This document shows positions 17,506 to 27,741 of a DNA stretch of 64,000 nt, one piece after another. How positions within the stretch are numbered: position 1 is the first letter of the stretch; the number at the start of each line of letters is the position of its first letter. The stretch is taken from assembly GCA_015232575.1 (NCBI GenBank), contig JADFZL010000008.1:219248-283247 (forward strand), read 5' to 3'. The notes below the pieces were generated by a model. That model saw nothing but the letters and a program-made list of their open reading frames with translations. It made no database searches and had not been told where the DNA came from. A program made the translations under genes and the position numbers. Origin of the DNA: Candidatus Rifleibacteriota bacterium (GTDB taxonomy: Bacteria; Muiribacteriota; Ozemobacteria; Ozemobacterales; Ozemobacteraceae).

Positions 17506-19238
17506 GCGTTTCAGGAAAAATAGTTACAGTTTACGGAAATATGGTAACAGCCGAATTTCAAGGCTCGGTTAAGCAGAATGCAATTGCTTTCTGCAAGCGT
17601 TCAGACGGTGTAAAACTTATGTCTGAAATAATCCGGGTAAGAGGCAACAAAATCGAAGCTCAGGTCTTTGAGTCAACACGCGGTCTAAAAGTTGGCGACA
17701 GCGTCGAGATCATGGATGAACTCCTGTCTCTTGAACTCGGGCCAGGCTTGCTTGGTCAGATTTATGACGGGTTGCAAAACCCACTGGTACTTTTGGCTGA
17801 AAAAGTCGGAAAGTTTCTTGAGCCGGGCGAATTTCTTCCCGGTCTGGAACGCTCAAAAAAATGGAAATTTACTCCAGTTGCAAAACCCGGAGACACAGTA
17901 ACTGCTGCTTCGAATCTGGGAAAAGTTACTGAAGGAATTTTCGATCATTTCATTATGGCTCCTTTTAATCTCCGTAATGAATGGAAGGTCATTGAAGTAG
18001 CTTCCCCCGGAGACTACACAGTAGACCACAAAATCGCAACCATTGAAAGAGAAGGCGTCAAAATACCTGTAACCATGGTTCAGAAATGGCCTGTCAGAAT
18101 TCCGCTTTCTATTATCAAAGAACGCATGTTACCGCAGACTCCAATGGTTACAAAACAAAGAATTATTGATACTTTCTTCCCTGTAATGCTCGGTGGAACA
18201 TATTGCATCCCCGGACCATTCGGCGCAGGAAAAACTGTTCTTCAGCAGATAACCAGCAGACACGCTGAAATCGACATAGTCATTGTTGCAGCCTGCGGTG
18301 AACGCGCCGGCGAAGTCGTTGAAACACTGCGCGAATTTCCGCATTTGAGTGATCCGAGAACCGGCAAAACACTCATGGAACGAACTATTATCATCTGCAA
18401 TACTTCTTCAATGCCGGTCGCTGCACGTGAATCCTCGGTTTACACAGCTGTTACAATCGGTGAATATTATCGTCAGCAGGGACTCAACGTCCTCATGCTT
18501 GCCGATTCAACTTCAAGATGGGCACAGGCGCTTCGTGAAATGAGCGGCCGTCTTGAGGAAATTCCTGGTGAAGAAGCCTTCCCGGCTTATCTTGAAAGCT
18601 CGATAGCCAGATTCTACGAACGCGCCGGAATTGTAAAGCTTAACGATGGAAGAATCGCATCTCTTACAATCGGCGGAACGGTAAGTCCGGCGGGTGGAAA
18701 CTTCGAAGAACCTGTCACGCAAAGTACGCTGAAAGTCGTTGGCTCGTTCCTTGGACTTTCCTACAGCAGATCTTATGCAAGACGTTTCCCGGCAATTGAT
18801 CCGCTGGAGTCCTGGTCTAAATACCGCGGGTTTTTAGATCCGGAAAAAGTTCAGTGGGCGCATTCATTCCTTAAACGCGGGCGCTCTGTAAATGAAATGA
18901 TGCAGGTCGTAGGCGAAGAAGGAACTTCCATGGATGATTTCGTCGTATATCAGAAATCTGAGTTTCTTGATGCCGTATACTTGCAGCAGAACTCATTTGA
19001 TGATGTAGACGCAGCATGCCCTATTGAAAGACAGAGAGAACTTTTCTCGAAGATTTCCAAAGTACTGAATGCCCGCTTCAACTTTACAGAAAAAGAAAAT
19101 GCCCGCACTTTCTTTTTTGATATTACCGAGAAATTCAAGAACTGGAACTATTCCCCATGGAAAAGCCCTGAAATGATAAAGATTGATGACTCAATTAGCC
19201 ATGTCATTAAATCTGCGGAGATAGTTGAAAATGCGTAA
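17502..19238 (+). CDS. atpA: V-type ATPase catalytic subunit A
   Basis: A 578-aa catalytic subunit. The beta-barrel N-terminus, the non-homologous insertion (about 110-190) and the nucleotide-binding domain follow in order. The Walker A motif GPFGAGKT lies at 238-245. [20 protein letters not shown] and the preceding segment hold the Walker B region and the catalytic Glu/Arg area. Start is GTG overlapping the previous stop (GTGA), so translation is coupled. It couples ATP turnover to rotation and ion transport; whether the ion is H+ or Na+ cannot be read from this subunit. Confidence 0.96.
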   Translation: MSVSGKIVTVYGNMVTAEFQGSVKQNAIAFCKRSDGVKLMSEIIRVRGNKIEAQVFESTRGLKVGDSVEIMDELLSLELGPGLLGQIYDGLQNPLVLLAEKVGKFLEPGEFLPGLERSKKWKFTPVAKPGDTVTAASNLGKVTEGIFDHFIMAPFNLRNEWKVIEVASPGDYTVDHKIATIEREGVKIPVTMVQKWPVRIPLSIIKERMLPQTPMVTKQRIIDTFFPVMLGGTYCIPGPFGAGKTVLQQITSRHAEIDIVIVAACGERAGEVVETLREFPHLSDPRTGKTLMERTIIICNTSSMPVAARESSVYTAVTIGEYYRQQGLNVLMLADSTSRWAQALREMSGRLEEIPGEEAFPAYLESSIARFYERAGIVKLNDGRIASLTIGGTVSPAGGNFEEPVTQSTLKVVGSFLGLSYSRSYARRFPAIDPLESWSKYRGFLDPEKVQWAHSFLKRGRSVNEMMQVVGEEGTSMDDFVVYQKSEFLDAVYLQQNSFDDVDAACPIERQRELFSKISKVLNARFNFTEKENARTFFFDITEKFKNWNYSPWKSPEMIKIDDSISHVIKSAEIVENA

Positions 19239-20538
19239 ATTTTACACCAGAATAGAAAAAATTGCCGGAAACGTTGCAGTTGTAAAAGCCCTTGACGTCG
19301 GATATGAAGAACTGGCCATGATCGAAGGTGATTGGGGTTCTTCCCTGGGACAGGTCATCAAGGTCTCCGGAGAAGAAGTCTCTTTACAGGTTTTTGCCGG
19401 AACTCGCGGAATGTGCACTGGTGACAAAGTTACTTTTCTGGGTTCATCAATGAAATTCAGTTTTTCGGAAAACCTTTTCGGAAGAATATTCAACGGAGCA
19501 GGCCAGCCCCGCGATGGAAAAACTCTTCTTACTGACAACATGGTAGAAATCGGTGGCCCGGCTGTTAATCCGGCTGTCAGATTGATGCCCCACAGAATGA
19601 TACGTACAAACATTCCGATGATTGACGTCTTCAATACCCTTGTTGAAGGGCAGAAGCTCCCTATTTTCTCTATTCCCGGCGAACCATTCAACGAACTTCT
19701 CGCAAGAATAGCCCTTCAGGCTGAAGCAGAAGTCATTATATTCGGCGGAATGGGATTGAAATACGACGATTATCTCTTCTTCAAAAATACTCTCGAAGAA
19801 GGCGGTGTAATGCCCCGCTCAATCATGTTCACGCATACAGCATCTGATCCGGTTGTTGAGTGTCTTCTTACACCAGATATTGCGCTTACTGTTGCTGAAA
19901 AGTTTGCTGTTCAGGGAAAGAAAGTACTTGTTCTTCTGACCGACATGACAAACTTTGCAAACGCTCTTAAAGAAATATCTATTACCATGGAACAGATTCC
20001 TTCAAATCGTGGATATCCTGGCGATCTCTATTCTCAGCTTGCTTCAAGATATGAGAAAGCAGTCGTTTTTGACAACGGCGGCTCAATTACTACAATGGCA
20101 GTTACGACAATGCCAGGTGATGACGTCACACATCCTGTACCAGATAACACCGGATACATCACAGAAGGTCAGTTCTATCTCAAAGGCGGATGCATTGAAC
20201 CGTTCGGTTCACTTTCACGATTAAAACAGCTTGTAAACTCGAAAACCCGCGATGACCACCGTGCCATCATGGACGGATGCATTCAGCTTTATGCAAAGTG
20301 CAGAGAATCTCGCGAAAAACGTGCCATGGGTTTTGAAATGTCAGCCTGGGATAAAAAGCTGGTTGTTTACGGAGAAAAATTCGAGAAGCATCTTATGCAG
20401 CTTTCAATAAATATTTCCCTCGAACATGGGCTTGATCTCTGCTGGAAGATTCTCTCCGAGTGTTTCGACTCAAGAGAAACAGGTATCAGAAGCAGCCTTG
20501 TAGAGAAATTCTGGCCTGTGTCGCATGATTTGCGCTGA
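19231..20538 (+). CDS. atpB: V-type ATPase regulatory subunit B
   Basis: A 435-aa non-catalytic subunit related to subunit A but without a proper P-loop: [15 protein letters not shown] stands where Walker A would be. The conserved stretch [19 protein letters not shown] and [18 protein letters not shown] are typical. It forms the A3B3 head with alternate nucleotide sites. ATG 19231 is chosen over TTG 19225; it overlaps the atpA end by 8 bases. Confidence 0.96.
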   Translation: MRKFYTRIEKIAGNVAVVKALDVGYEELAMIEGDWGSSLGQVIKVSGEEVSLQVFAGTRGMCTGDKVTFLGSSMKFSFSENLFGRIFNGAGQPRDGKTLLTDNMVEIGGPAVNPAVRLMPHRMIRTNIPMIDVFNTLVEGQKLPIFSIPGEPFNELLARIALQAEAEVIIFGGMGLKYDDYLFFKNTLEEGGVMPRSIMFTHTASDPVVECLLTPDIALTVAEKFAVQGKKVLVLLTDMTNFANALKEISITMEQIPSNRGYPGDLYSQLASRYEKAVVFDNGGSITTMAVTTMPGDDVTHPVPDNTGYITEGQFYLKGGCIEPFGSLSRLKQLVNSKTRDDHRAIMDGCIQLYAKCRESREKRAMGFEMSAWDKKLVVYGEKFEKHLMQLSINISLEHGLDLCWKILSECFDSRETGIRSSLVEKFWPVSHDLR

Positions 20539-20590
20539 TTTAAAGAAGATATTTATAGTAAATTGAATCTAAATTAAAGTTGCGTGTAAA

Positions 20591-21220
20591 ATGGCAGAAA
20601 AAATAAAAAAAACCAGACCGGAACTGCTGAAACTCCGCCGCGGACTTGCTTTATTTAAGCGATTCCTTCCCACGCTGCATCTCAAGAAACAACAGATTCA
20701 GCTTGAGATAGTCAAAATTCGCTCTGAATTCAAACGGCTGAAAGATGAAATTTCCCGGCGTCTTGAACAGATTGAAAACTGGATTTCACTTTTCAGCGAA
20801 GATCTTCCCGGGCCAGTTACAAGACTGGTACAAGTCGTTGCTGCACGTCATGGCGAAAAAAACGTTGCTGGAATTGTTTTGCCTGTACTGCTTGAAATGG
20901 AATATAAGGTTATGCCTTACAGCTATTTTTCAGCACCGCCCTGGGTGGACAAAGGCGTTGTAATGGTAAAAGAACTTCTGGAATTTCGTGAAAAAATTAA
21001 TGTTATAAAAAAGCAGGAAGAAATTCTGCACATCGAACTGCGAAAAATTACCCAGAGAGTTAATCTCTTTGAAAAAGTAAAAATTCCTCAAACCATCGAG
21101 AGCATAAGGGTCATCAAAATTGCACTCGCTGAGGAGCAGACCGCAGGCGTTGGCAGAGCAAAGATAGCAAAAGGAAAAAGCGTTCCGGTTGAAAACGCAG
21201 TCATGGAGGCTTCTGTATGA
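20591..21220 (+). CDS. atpD: V-type ATPase subunit D (central rotor)
   Basis: A 209-aa subunit with long N- and C-terminal helices (about 5-70 and 135-185) that form the coiled-coil axle inside the A3B3 head. The opening TRPELLKLRRGLALFKRF resembles the family start KxxLxxLKxxL. Its TGA overlaps the atpI ATG (ATGA). A 52-base gap separates it from atpB. Confidence 0.88.
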   Translation: MAEKIKKTRPELLKLRRGLALFKRFLPTLHLKKQQIQLEIVKIRSEFKRLKDEISRRLEQIENWISLFSEDLPGPVTRLVQVVAARHGEKNVAGIVLPVLLEMEYKVMPYSYFSAPPWVDKGVVMVKELLEFREKINVIKKQEEILHIELRKITQRVNLFEKVKIPQTIESIRVIKIALAEEQTAGVGRAKIAKGKSVPVENAVMEASV

Positions 21221-23073
21221 TAGCTCCGATGAAAAGAATCATCATTGCAGCACGCGAAACTGACAAAAAACATGTTCTTGAAATTCTGCGTGAATCTGGA
21301 GTAATTCACATAGAACCCTCTCTTGAAAATCCTTTGCCTCTACCTTCGGATGTTCTGACCGATATTTCCAATGCTGAGAAAGCTCTTGCAATTTTATCAG
21401 GAAACAAACGTTTTCACGATAGAGATGATTACCTTAGGTTCCTGGAAGCCGAGAGAGCTCGTTCAGTTTTATCAGGAATCAAGCCCTCTGATCCGGCAAA
21501 ATATCTTGATATGCATGCAGCTAATTTTATCAAAGCAACTCTCGAAACACATCAAAATCTTGATGAAATATGCAGAAAAAAGCTTGAAATTTCACGTGAA
21601 GCTGAAGTGGTAAAACCATGGGGACAAATAGATTCCGATTCTATTGATTTTCTGAAAAACAGCGGCCTGAATGTCAGATTTTTTATACTTACAAAGGGTC
21701 GTGAAAGTGAAATTGAAGCTGAAACTCTTCAGATTATTTCTGAAGAAGCTGGAATGATTTATTTAGTGGCACTTTCCCGAAAAGAAATTACTTTTCCAGC
21801 AGATGTACCACCTGTCGCAATACCTGAAAAAGATTTCTCCAGGCTCAGTGCAGAACTGGCAGGAATGGAAAACCAGGAAAAATCACTGAAAGCAACTCTT
21901 CAAGAGCTTTCTGTGTATCTGAAGAAGGTTTCTGATTATATCAATGAATTAAACGACAGAAAAAGGTATGTCGAAGTTGAATTAAACAGATTACAAAACG
22001 AATCAATTTTTTGTCTTCAGGGATGGATTCCCGAAAAGTCTGTTTCATCATTTCAAGAGTCTCTTGGAAAATCGAAAGTTCCTGTTTGCGCAGAAACCAG
22101 AGAGCCCCTTGACGAAGAGTCTCCTCCGACAAAACTTGAAAATTCGTGGTGGTGTAAACCTGTTGAAGGACTATACGGAGTTCTTGGTATAGTTCCAGGT
22201 TACAGGGAAGCAGATGTAAGCCCTTTTTTCCTTCCCTTTCTGGCGATATTTACTGCAATGCTTGTTGCAGACGGCGGATACAGCCTGACTGCATTGATTG
22301 CACTCGTCGTTCTGTATTATCCGCTGTCACAAAAGGGTGTTCCAAAGCCGTTGATAGAACTTTTTATTATACTCTTCGCCGGCGGTGCGATTTATGGCGT
22401 GCTTACCAACAGCTATTTTGGCTATCAGTTTGAGTTCGCAAAAAAACTTATGTTTCTTGATCCAGGTACCAACGATGGACAGGAATTTCTGAAAAGACTG
22501 TGCTTCTTCCTTGGAGCGTTGCATCTGACGATTGCGCATATCTGGAAAATTGCCAGGCAGAGTATTTCGCTTGCCACAATTGGTGAAGTTGGCTGGATAG
22601 TCTTTCTGTGGGCAATGTTTGATCTTGTTAACCTTCTTGTTCTAGGCAATTCTGATACTCAAGCACCGGCACGGATGATGCCAATGTTCCAGGTCTCGCT
22701 TGTCATGATTCTTTTATTTACTGCCCCATCAACTAACATATTTTCGATGGTGGGTCAGGGTCTTGGGGCCATTGCCCTTAACGCAGCCGGTTTTCTATCT
22801 GATATTATTTCTTATATTCGCTTATGGGCAGTTGGGCTTGCCGGCGGAATTCTGGCAGCAAACTTCAATGAAATGGCAAGCGGATTTCCTGTTCCGATTT
22901 CAATAATTATTTTTATCTGTGCGCATCTTATGAATTTCTCTCTGGCATTGGTTGCCGTTTTTGCCCACGGAGTACGTCTTAATCTGCTCGAATTTTCAAA
23001 CCATCTTGGTATGGAATGGAGCGGAAAACCGTTCGACCCTTTTGCAAAAGCCGATTCGGCTGAAAAAAAATAA
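21217..23073 (+). CDS. atpI: V-type ATPase membrane subunit I (a-subunit)
   Basis: A 618-aa subunit. Residues 1-315 are the cytoplasmic stator-binding part with coiled coils (about 210-275). From about 325 come seven or so membrane helices, including FLPFLAIFTAMLVADGGYSL and SYIRLWAVGLAGGILA. The latter holds the Arg essential for ion passage against the c-type ring. It anchors the stator and forms the ion half-channels. Start overlaps atpD by four bases. Confidence 0.93.
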   Translation: MIAPMKRIIIAARETDKKHVLEILRESGVIHIEPSLENPLPLPSDVLTDISNAEKALAILSGNKRFHDRDDYLRFLEAERARSVLSGIKPSDPAKYLDMHAANFIKATLETHQNLDEICRKKLEISREAEVVKPWGQIDSDSIDFLKNSGLNVRFFILTKGRESEIEAETLQIISEEAGMIYLVALSRKEITFPADVPPVAIPEKDFSRLSAELAGMENQEKSLKATLQELSVYLKKVSDYINELNDRKRYVEVELNRLQNESIFCLQGWIPEKSVSSFQESLGKSKVPVCAETREPLDEESPPTKLENSWWCKPVEGLYGVLGIVPGYREADVSPFFLPFLAIFTAMLVADGGYSLTALIALVVLYYPLSQKGVPKPLIELFIILFAGGAIYGVLTNSYFGYQFEFAKKLMFLDPGTNDGQEFLKRLCFFLGALHLTIAHIWKIARQSISLATIGEVGWIVFLWAMFDLVNLLVLGNSDTQAPARMMPMFQVSLVMILLFTAPSTNIFSMVGQGLGAIALNAAGFLSDIISYIRLWAVGLAGGILAANFNEMASGFPVPISIIIFICAHLMNFSLALVAVFAHGVRLNLLEFSNHLGMEWSGKPFDPFAKADSAEKK

Positions 23074-23106
23074 AAACTGAGAAATTAATATTAAAGGAGC
23101 ATAAAC

Positions 23107-23571
23107 ATGTTGTTGGCAAGTTTAGGAAAAATGGCTGGTGGTCTGGTTCTAGGACTTGGTGGTATTGGAAGCTGTCTCGGAATTCTGGCGGCTGGAAAAG
23201 CTGCAGCCGGCGCATGGGCCAACGAAGGCAAAGCTGGTAAGAATCTTTCTTTCCCCTATATTATTATGATTGCGGCTCCAATAAGCCAGACTTTATATGC
23301 AATGATACTGATGAACAAGATGAAAGACGTCATAAAAACTACTGCCGGTGGCCTCACCCCGGAATTGTCAATGCTGCTGCTCGGCGTTGCTATTGGTTGT
23401 GGTATTATTGAGCTTATTTCAGCATACTGTCAGGGTCTTATCGGCGCAGCAGGAATCAGATGTCTTAATGAAAATGGCGGAAAAGGCTTTGCATTCCTTC
23501 TCATCGCACTTGGAATCATCGAAACAGTCGGTATTTTTGGAATGGTATTCGGTCTTAACCTTCTAGGTTAA
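23107..23571 (+). CDS. atpK: V-type ATPase proteolipid subunit K
   Basis: A 154-aa membrane rotor subunit with four transmembrane helices, i.e. the double-hairpin form. Gly-rich helix 1 (LVLGLGGIGSCLGILAAGKA) repeats as helix 3. An acidic residue in the last repeat, Glu in IGCGIIELISAYCQG, is the likely ion-carrying site. AAAGGAG precedes the ATG. Last gene of the operon; its end overlaps the convergent methyltransferase gene by 9 bases. Confidence 0.93.
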   Translation: MLLASLGKMAGGLVLGLGGIGSCLGILAAGKAAAGAWANEGKAGKNLSFPYIIMIAAPISQTLYAMILMNKMKDVIKTTAGGLTPELSMLLLGVAIGCGIIELISAYCQGLIGAAGIRCLNENGGKGFAFLLIALGIIETVGIFGMVFGLNLLG

Positions 23572-24426
23572 CAAATGCTTGGGTAGAGCGATGAGCTCTA
23601 TCCAGGTGCCCAGATTAAGCCGCGACAAGATGTTAAGTAATGGAGAATTCCAGTATTTTACTTTTTGTCGCGGAAAAATTGTTTTTAGTGATATTATCTG
23701 AAAACCAGTTTTTTCAACCAGTTTTCGAGCCGTCACAGGTGAAAAGAACCATAGATGGTGGTCTGCAGCCAAGTGTTTATAGCTCTTCTTTTTCAGAGTA
23801 GATGCACTTAGAATGTTTTTTATTCTGTCGTTCAGACTGCTGGTATTTGGGAAAACTGCATAAAGAAGCCCTTTTGGCTTTAACAGTGTCTCACATTTTT
23901 TCAAAAATTCTACTGGATTCAGAGTATGCTCTATTACGTGAATGAGCGTAATAACATCATATCGCGAAGTTATTTCCAGATTTTCCAGAAAACCCAGATG
24001 TATTTTGCAACCAAGCTTTTTTCTTAACAGCTCAACCTGTTGTTGTTGAACATCATGTCCCTCTATTTTCCAACCATCGCTGAATGCTGTTTCCAGCATT
24101 AATCCGTCTCCTGCACCAACGTCAAACAGTAATCCTTTTGTTGATTTGTCTGATTTATGAAGCTGGATTTGATGCAGATAATACCGGCAGTTTTCAACTG
24201 CCGATTCAAGAGAACGATTTTCAAGGTAATAGCTACTTTCGTATACCTGTTCCAGCATAGCTGAAAAACGAAGACGGGGACTCACAAAGAGAAAATTACA
24301 CCTTTCACAGAGAGACAACTGGTTCCCACGAAAATCAACTGCATACTTTCGGGGCATTCCTCCGCAAAGGCAACATTTAACTTCTTCATACTTTTCTGAA
24401 GAATTTATCCCGGCAAGCGAACCCAT
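23563..24426 (-). CDS. Class I SAM-dependent methyltransferase with zinc-binding N-terminus
   Basis: A 287-aa protein. The N-terminus holds a four-Cys zinc site (CCLCGG...CERCNFLFVSPRL), the form seen in C-methyltransferases and related Methyltransf_23 proteins of surface polysaccharide loci. The SAM-binding motif I is LLFDVGAGDGLMLETA, followed by the acidic loop WKIEGHDVQ and motif HVIEHTLNPVEFL. Substrate is unknown; a sugar or small metabolite is likely. It is convergent with the V-ATPase operon and overlaps it by 9 bases. Confidence 0.85.
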   Translation of the reverse strand: MGSLAGINSSEKYEEVKCCLCGGMPRKYAVDFRGNQLSLCERCNFLFVSPRLRFSAMLEQVYESSYYLENRSLESAVENCRYYLHQIQLHKSDKSTKGLLFDVGAGDGLMLETAFSDGWKIEGHDVQQQQVELLRKKLGCKIHLGFLENLEITSRYDVITLIHVIEHTLNPVEFLKKCETLLKPKGLLYAVFPNTSSLNDRIKNILSASTLKKKSYKHLAADHHLWFFSPVTARKLVEKTGFQIISLKTIFPRQKVKYWNSPLLNILSRLNLGTWIELIALPKHLLT

Positions 24427-24549
24427 TCGAAGTATTCCTCCTGGCTAATCGAGCAGAACAATCTTTTGATGTGTAAATACATGATTCATCGTCATCCCGA
24501 CCGAAGGGAGAGATCTCGAAGGGATTACACAAAACCATGCGCTAACTCG
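24427..24549 (-). other. Spacer with a CATCCCGACCGAAGGGAG dispersed repeat
   Basis: At 24490-24523 lies GTCATCCCGACCGAAGGGAG followed by AGATCTCGAAGG. A related form (GTCATCTCGACAGAAGGG) lies at 42583-42600. Similar words are scattered in many bacterial genomes. Confidence 0.5.
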
Positions 24550-27500
24550 CTAAACTACTGCCGGAAATTCTAAAATAACTACCGTATTTTTGCCTGGTAC
24601 GCTGTTGACAGTAATACTTCCTTCAGAAAGTTCAATAAGTTTTTTTGTCACATAAAGCCCCAATCCAAGGGTTTTTCGTCCGAACGGTGAAAATGGCTGA
24701 TACAAACTTTTCATAACATCTGCGGGAATGCCTTTTCCGCTATCGAAAAGTCCGAGTTCAACACGATTGTTTGCACCAGGTTTCATTCGGGTCAGAATCT
24801 TGAATTCGCCACCTTCAGCCAATGCCATAAGGGCATTTGAAACAAGGTTTGCCATAATCAATCTCAGTGCAAGCAGATCTATTTTAACTGCCGGTAATCC
24901 CTGGGTGAGATTTTTTGTGACCTTCATGTTGCTTCCAAGAGTTTCTTTACCCAGAAGCATTCTTGCGACAGAAACATGATTTTTTAACCCGGGCATAAGT
25001 TCTTTTTCGACATAATCATTCAACTGAATTTTAATCGGAGTCAGCTGCGGATCAGTAAAATGAACCTGCAGATTTTTCAAATTGAAATCAATTTTCTGTC
25101 CCTGACCATACACTAAGGGTACAACCTGCGGAAGATTTCCGCTTTTCATGCCGGAAGCGATGATATTCTGAATCTGTGAAACTGGCTCAGTGAGATTCAT
25201 TTTGAATAGATCAGAATCAAGTTTCTGCGTTCCACCACCGCCTGAACCAAACTTTTCAAGAGAATTCCGGAACGACGAAATCTCCTGAACAAGTGATCCA
25301 AGATCTGAATTTTGAAAAACATGAGCACCACCAGCTTGAGAACTTACAGAAGCCACTGTTTCACGATGTTCTGAAGCCAATTTAGCAGCTGCTTTTGCAT
25401 CTTTTGCGGCATTTGCCTCATCGCTGTCATCAGGCCCATCAAGAGTAGTTTTAATTACCTCTTCGACTGTTGTTTTTTTTGAAAGAAGCTTATAGAGTGC
25501 CGATTCACGCAATGAAAGCATTCCGTCTTTCAACGCCTGTCGCCGAATATCTTCAGTTGAAGCCTTTGCCTCAATCATTTCGCGTATTGGTCCGGACATG
25601 GCAAGGACTTCATATATTCCCTGACGTCCTTTTAAACCGCTCTGATCGCATACGTCACAACCAGCACCTTTTGCAAAAGTAATATCGTCGAGATTAATAT
25701 CTTTCAATCGGGTTTTATCAAGAAGCCTCTGGTTTATTCCAAGAGTTTTAAGCAAATCAATGTTTGGCTTATATTCTGTATAACAGTTACTGCAGATCTT
25801 TCTGACAAGTCGCTGTGCCTCAACGACACGCAGTGATGTTGTAAGTGCAAACGGTTCAAGTCCCATCTGTGTCAATCTTCCGATCGTAGATGGGGCATCA
25901 TTGGTATGCAGGGTGGAAATGACAAGATGCCCTGTCATAGCTGCTTTTATAGCAATGCTTGCAGTTTCAAAGTCGCGAATTTCACCGATCATGATGATAT
26001 TTGGATCCTGACGAAGGAAGGACCTGAGAGCGGCGCCAAAATCCAGTCCAATGTCGGCATGGCACTGAACCTGATTTATTCCCATAAGGTTATATTCTAC
26101 CGGATCTTCTGCCGTCATGATATTCATTCCGGGATTGTTCAACAGAAAGAGTGATGAATACAAAGTTGTTGTTTTTCCTGATCCGGTTGGTCCGGTTACA
26201 AGAACAATACCGTTTGGCGCTTTCACACCCTGCATGAAGACATCCAGGACGTGCGGTTCAAAACCAAGATCTGTAAGGTTTACCTTAAGATTTCCCTGAT
26301 CGAGAAGTCTCATACAAACCTTTTCACCCCAGACGCATGGAACCATTGAAACGCGAAGATCTACTTTTCTGTTGTTCAGGAAGAATTTGATACGGCCATC
26401 CTGAGGGCATCTTGTTTCAGCGATGTCAAGATTTGACATAACCTTGATTCTGCTTACCAGGGCAGCATGTGCAGCTCTTGCCGGAGTCATGAAGAGCTTC
26501 ATGACACCATCTTTTCGAAATCTTATTCTAAGTTCATTCTCAAAAGGTTCAATATGAATGTCTGAGGTTCCGGTTTGTGCCGCCTGCGTAAGAATGAGAT
26601 TTACGAGTTTAATAATCGGAGCATCATTTTCACTCATATCTCCGAGCGCGTCTACTTCTTTTTCAGCTTCAGTACCAATGTTAGCTGAAAGCGAATCAAC
26701 GCTTTCACCATAAAGTTTATCAAGAGAAGCAAGAATTGCCAGTTCCGAGCTGACGACCGGTGACACACGCAGTCCTGTCATCATTTCAATATGGTCTATC
26801 GTTATGATATCAGTTGGATCAGTCATCGCAACAACAAGGCGATTATCTTCCTTCTTGACAGGCACAAGAATCTGGTCATAGCAGATCTTTTTCGGAAGGA
26901 GCGAGGCAAGAATCGGATCCATCAGATTTTCTTCAAGATCAATAAATGGAATATCAAACTGCTTGGAGAGAGCAACAGACAGTTGTTTGTTATTCACCAG
27001 TCCCTTTTTAACAAGATATGCTCCAAGTCTGATTTTATCTTTCTTTGCAGCATCAAGGGATTCCTTCAGTTGCTCGGCAGTAATTAATTTTGATTCAATA
27101 AGTATGTCGCCAAGTCTTTTCCTTGGGCCACTCTTTTTTGGTGGTGGAGCAGACTTACTTTTTGAATCCTGAATCTGCTGAAGCTTTTTATCCAACTGAT
27201 CTTTCAGAACCTTTGCGCCGCGCATTGCAAGCGCTGTTCCCTCTGAAAGAGACTTCAATATTTTTTCATCTGTTGGAGCGAGCATTCCCAGAAGAAGCTC
27301 CTGGCCATTCAATTTTATCGGAAGTGCCCTATGCTCAACTATTTTTTCGAATTTAATTATCTTAACTACGTCAGAAGATATCTGAACTGAATCAAGATCG
27401 ATAAACGGAACATTCAGTAAAGAAGATTCAATATCTGCAAAGATTTTAGGCGAAACAGAAGAAAGGAGCGCTACAGCCTTAACCGTTTCCGCACCGTCCG

Positions 27501-27636
27501 GAAAATCCTTCCGCAGTTTGTCCCATTCTTCTTTGCTCAGAATTTTCTTTTCTCTGAGAATGACTCCCAGACGCTGCAAATCATTCTGACTGCATGGGAA
27601 AGAGGGAAAATAACCCTGATAAACTTCTTCTTCCAT
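24550..27636 (-). CDS. PilB/GspE-type secretion ATPase fused to a GHKL (histidine-kinase-like) ATPase domain
   Basis: A 1028-aa protein. Two MshEN/T2SSE-N type domains lie at about 10-150 and 170-315. They are followed by the secretion ATPase: Walker A GPTGSGKTT 482-490, Walker B IIMIGEIRD from 547, His box GHLVISTLHTNDAP, and a four-Cys zinc site (Cys615, 618, 660, 663). This part matches type IV pilus extension ATPases. After an Ala/Lys linker (about 735-790) comes a region ending in a full GHKL domain: N box NLVSNAL 930-936, G1 DSGKG from 965, G2 LGLGL 990-994. An autophosphorylated His is not obvious in the dimerisation segment. The pseudopilins at 45.5-46.7 kb are possible substrates. 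The fusion is not one I know. Confidence 0.9.
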   Translation of the reverse strand: MEEEVYQGYFPSFPCSQNDLQRLGVILREKKILSKEEWDKLRKDFPDGAETVKAVALLSSVSPKIFADIESSLLNVPFIDLDSVQISSDVVKIIKFEKIVEHRALPIKLNGQELLLGMLAPTDEKILKSLSEGTALAMRGAKVLKDQLDKKLQQIQDSKSKSAPPPKKSGPRKRLGDILIESKLITAEQLKESLDAAKKDKIRLGAYLVKKGLVNNKQLSVALSKQFDIPFIDLEENLMDPILASLLPKKICYDQILVPVKKEDNRLVVAMTDPTDIITIDHIEMMTGLRVSPVVSSELAILASLDKLYGESVDSLSANIGTEAEKEVDALGDMSENDAPIIKLVNLILTQAAQTGTSDIHIEPFENELRIRFRKDGVMKLFMTPARAAHAALVSRIKVMSNLDIAETRCPQDGRIKFFLNNRKVDLRVSMVPCVWGEKVCMRLLDQGNLKVNLTDLGFEPHVLDVFMQGVKAPNGIVLVTGPTGSGKTTTLYSSLFLLNNPGMNIMTAEDPVEYNLMGINQVQCHADIGLDFGAALRSFLRQDPNIIMIGEIRDFETASIAIKAAMTGHLVISTLHTNDAPSTIGRLTQMGLEPFALTTSLRVVEAQRLVRKICSNCYTEYKPNIDLLKTLGINQRLLDKTRLKDINLDDITFAKGAGCDVCDQSGLKGRQGIYEVLAMSGPIREMIEAKASTEDIRRQALKDGMLSLRESALYKLLSKKTTVEEVIKTTLDGPDDSDEANAAKDAKAAAKLASEHRETVASVSSQAGGAHVFQNSDLGSLVQEISSFRNSLEKFGSGGGGTQKLDSDLFKMNLTEPVSQIQNIIASGMKSGNLPQVVPLVYGQGQKIDFNLKNLQVHFTDPQLTPIKIQLNDYVEKELMPGLKNHVSVARMLLGKETLGSNMKVTKNLTQGLPAVKIDLLALRLIMANLVSNALMALAEGGEFKILTRMKPGANNRVELGLFDSGKGIPADVMKSLYQPFSPFGRKTLGLGLYVTKKLIELSEGSITVNSVPGKNTVVILEFPAVV

Positions 27637-27741
27637 TAATTAACCCTGTTTATATATATTTTTCCAACTATAACGTTCAGCCGAACAAAATAACACAGAC
27701 TTTCCCCAAGAACAATAATTAATGAACTTTTCTCTGCAAAT

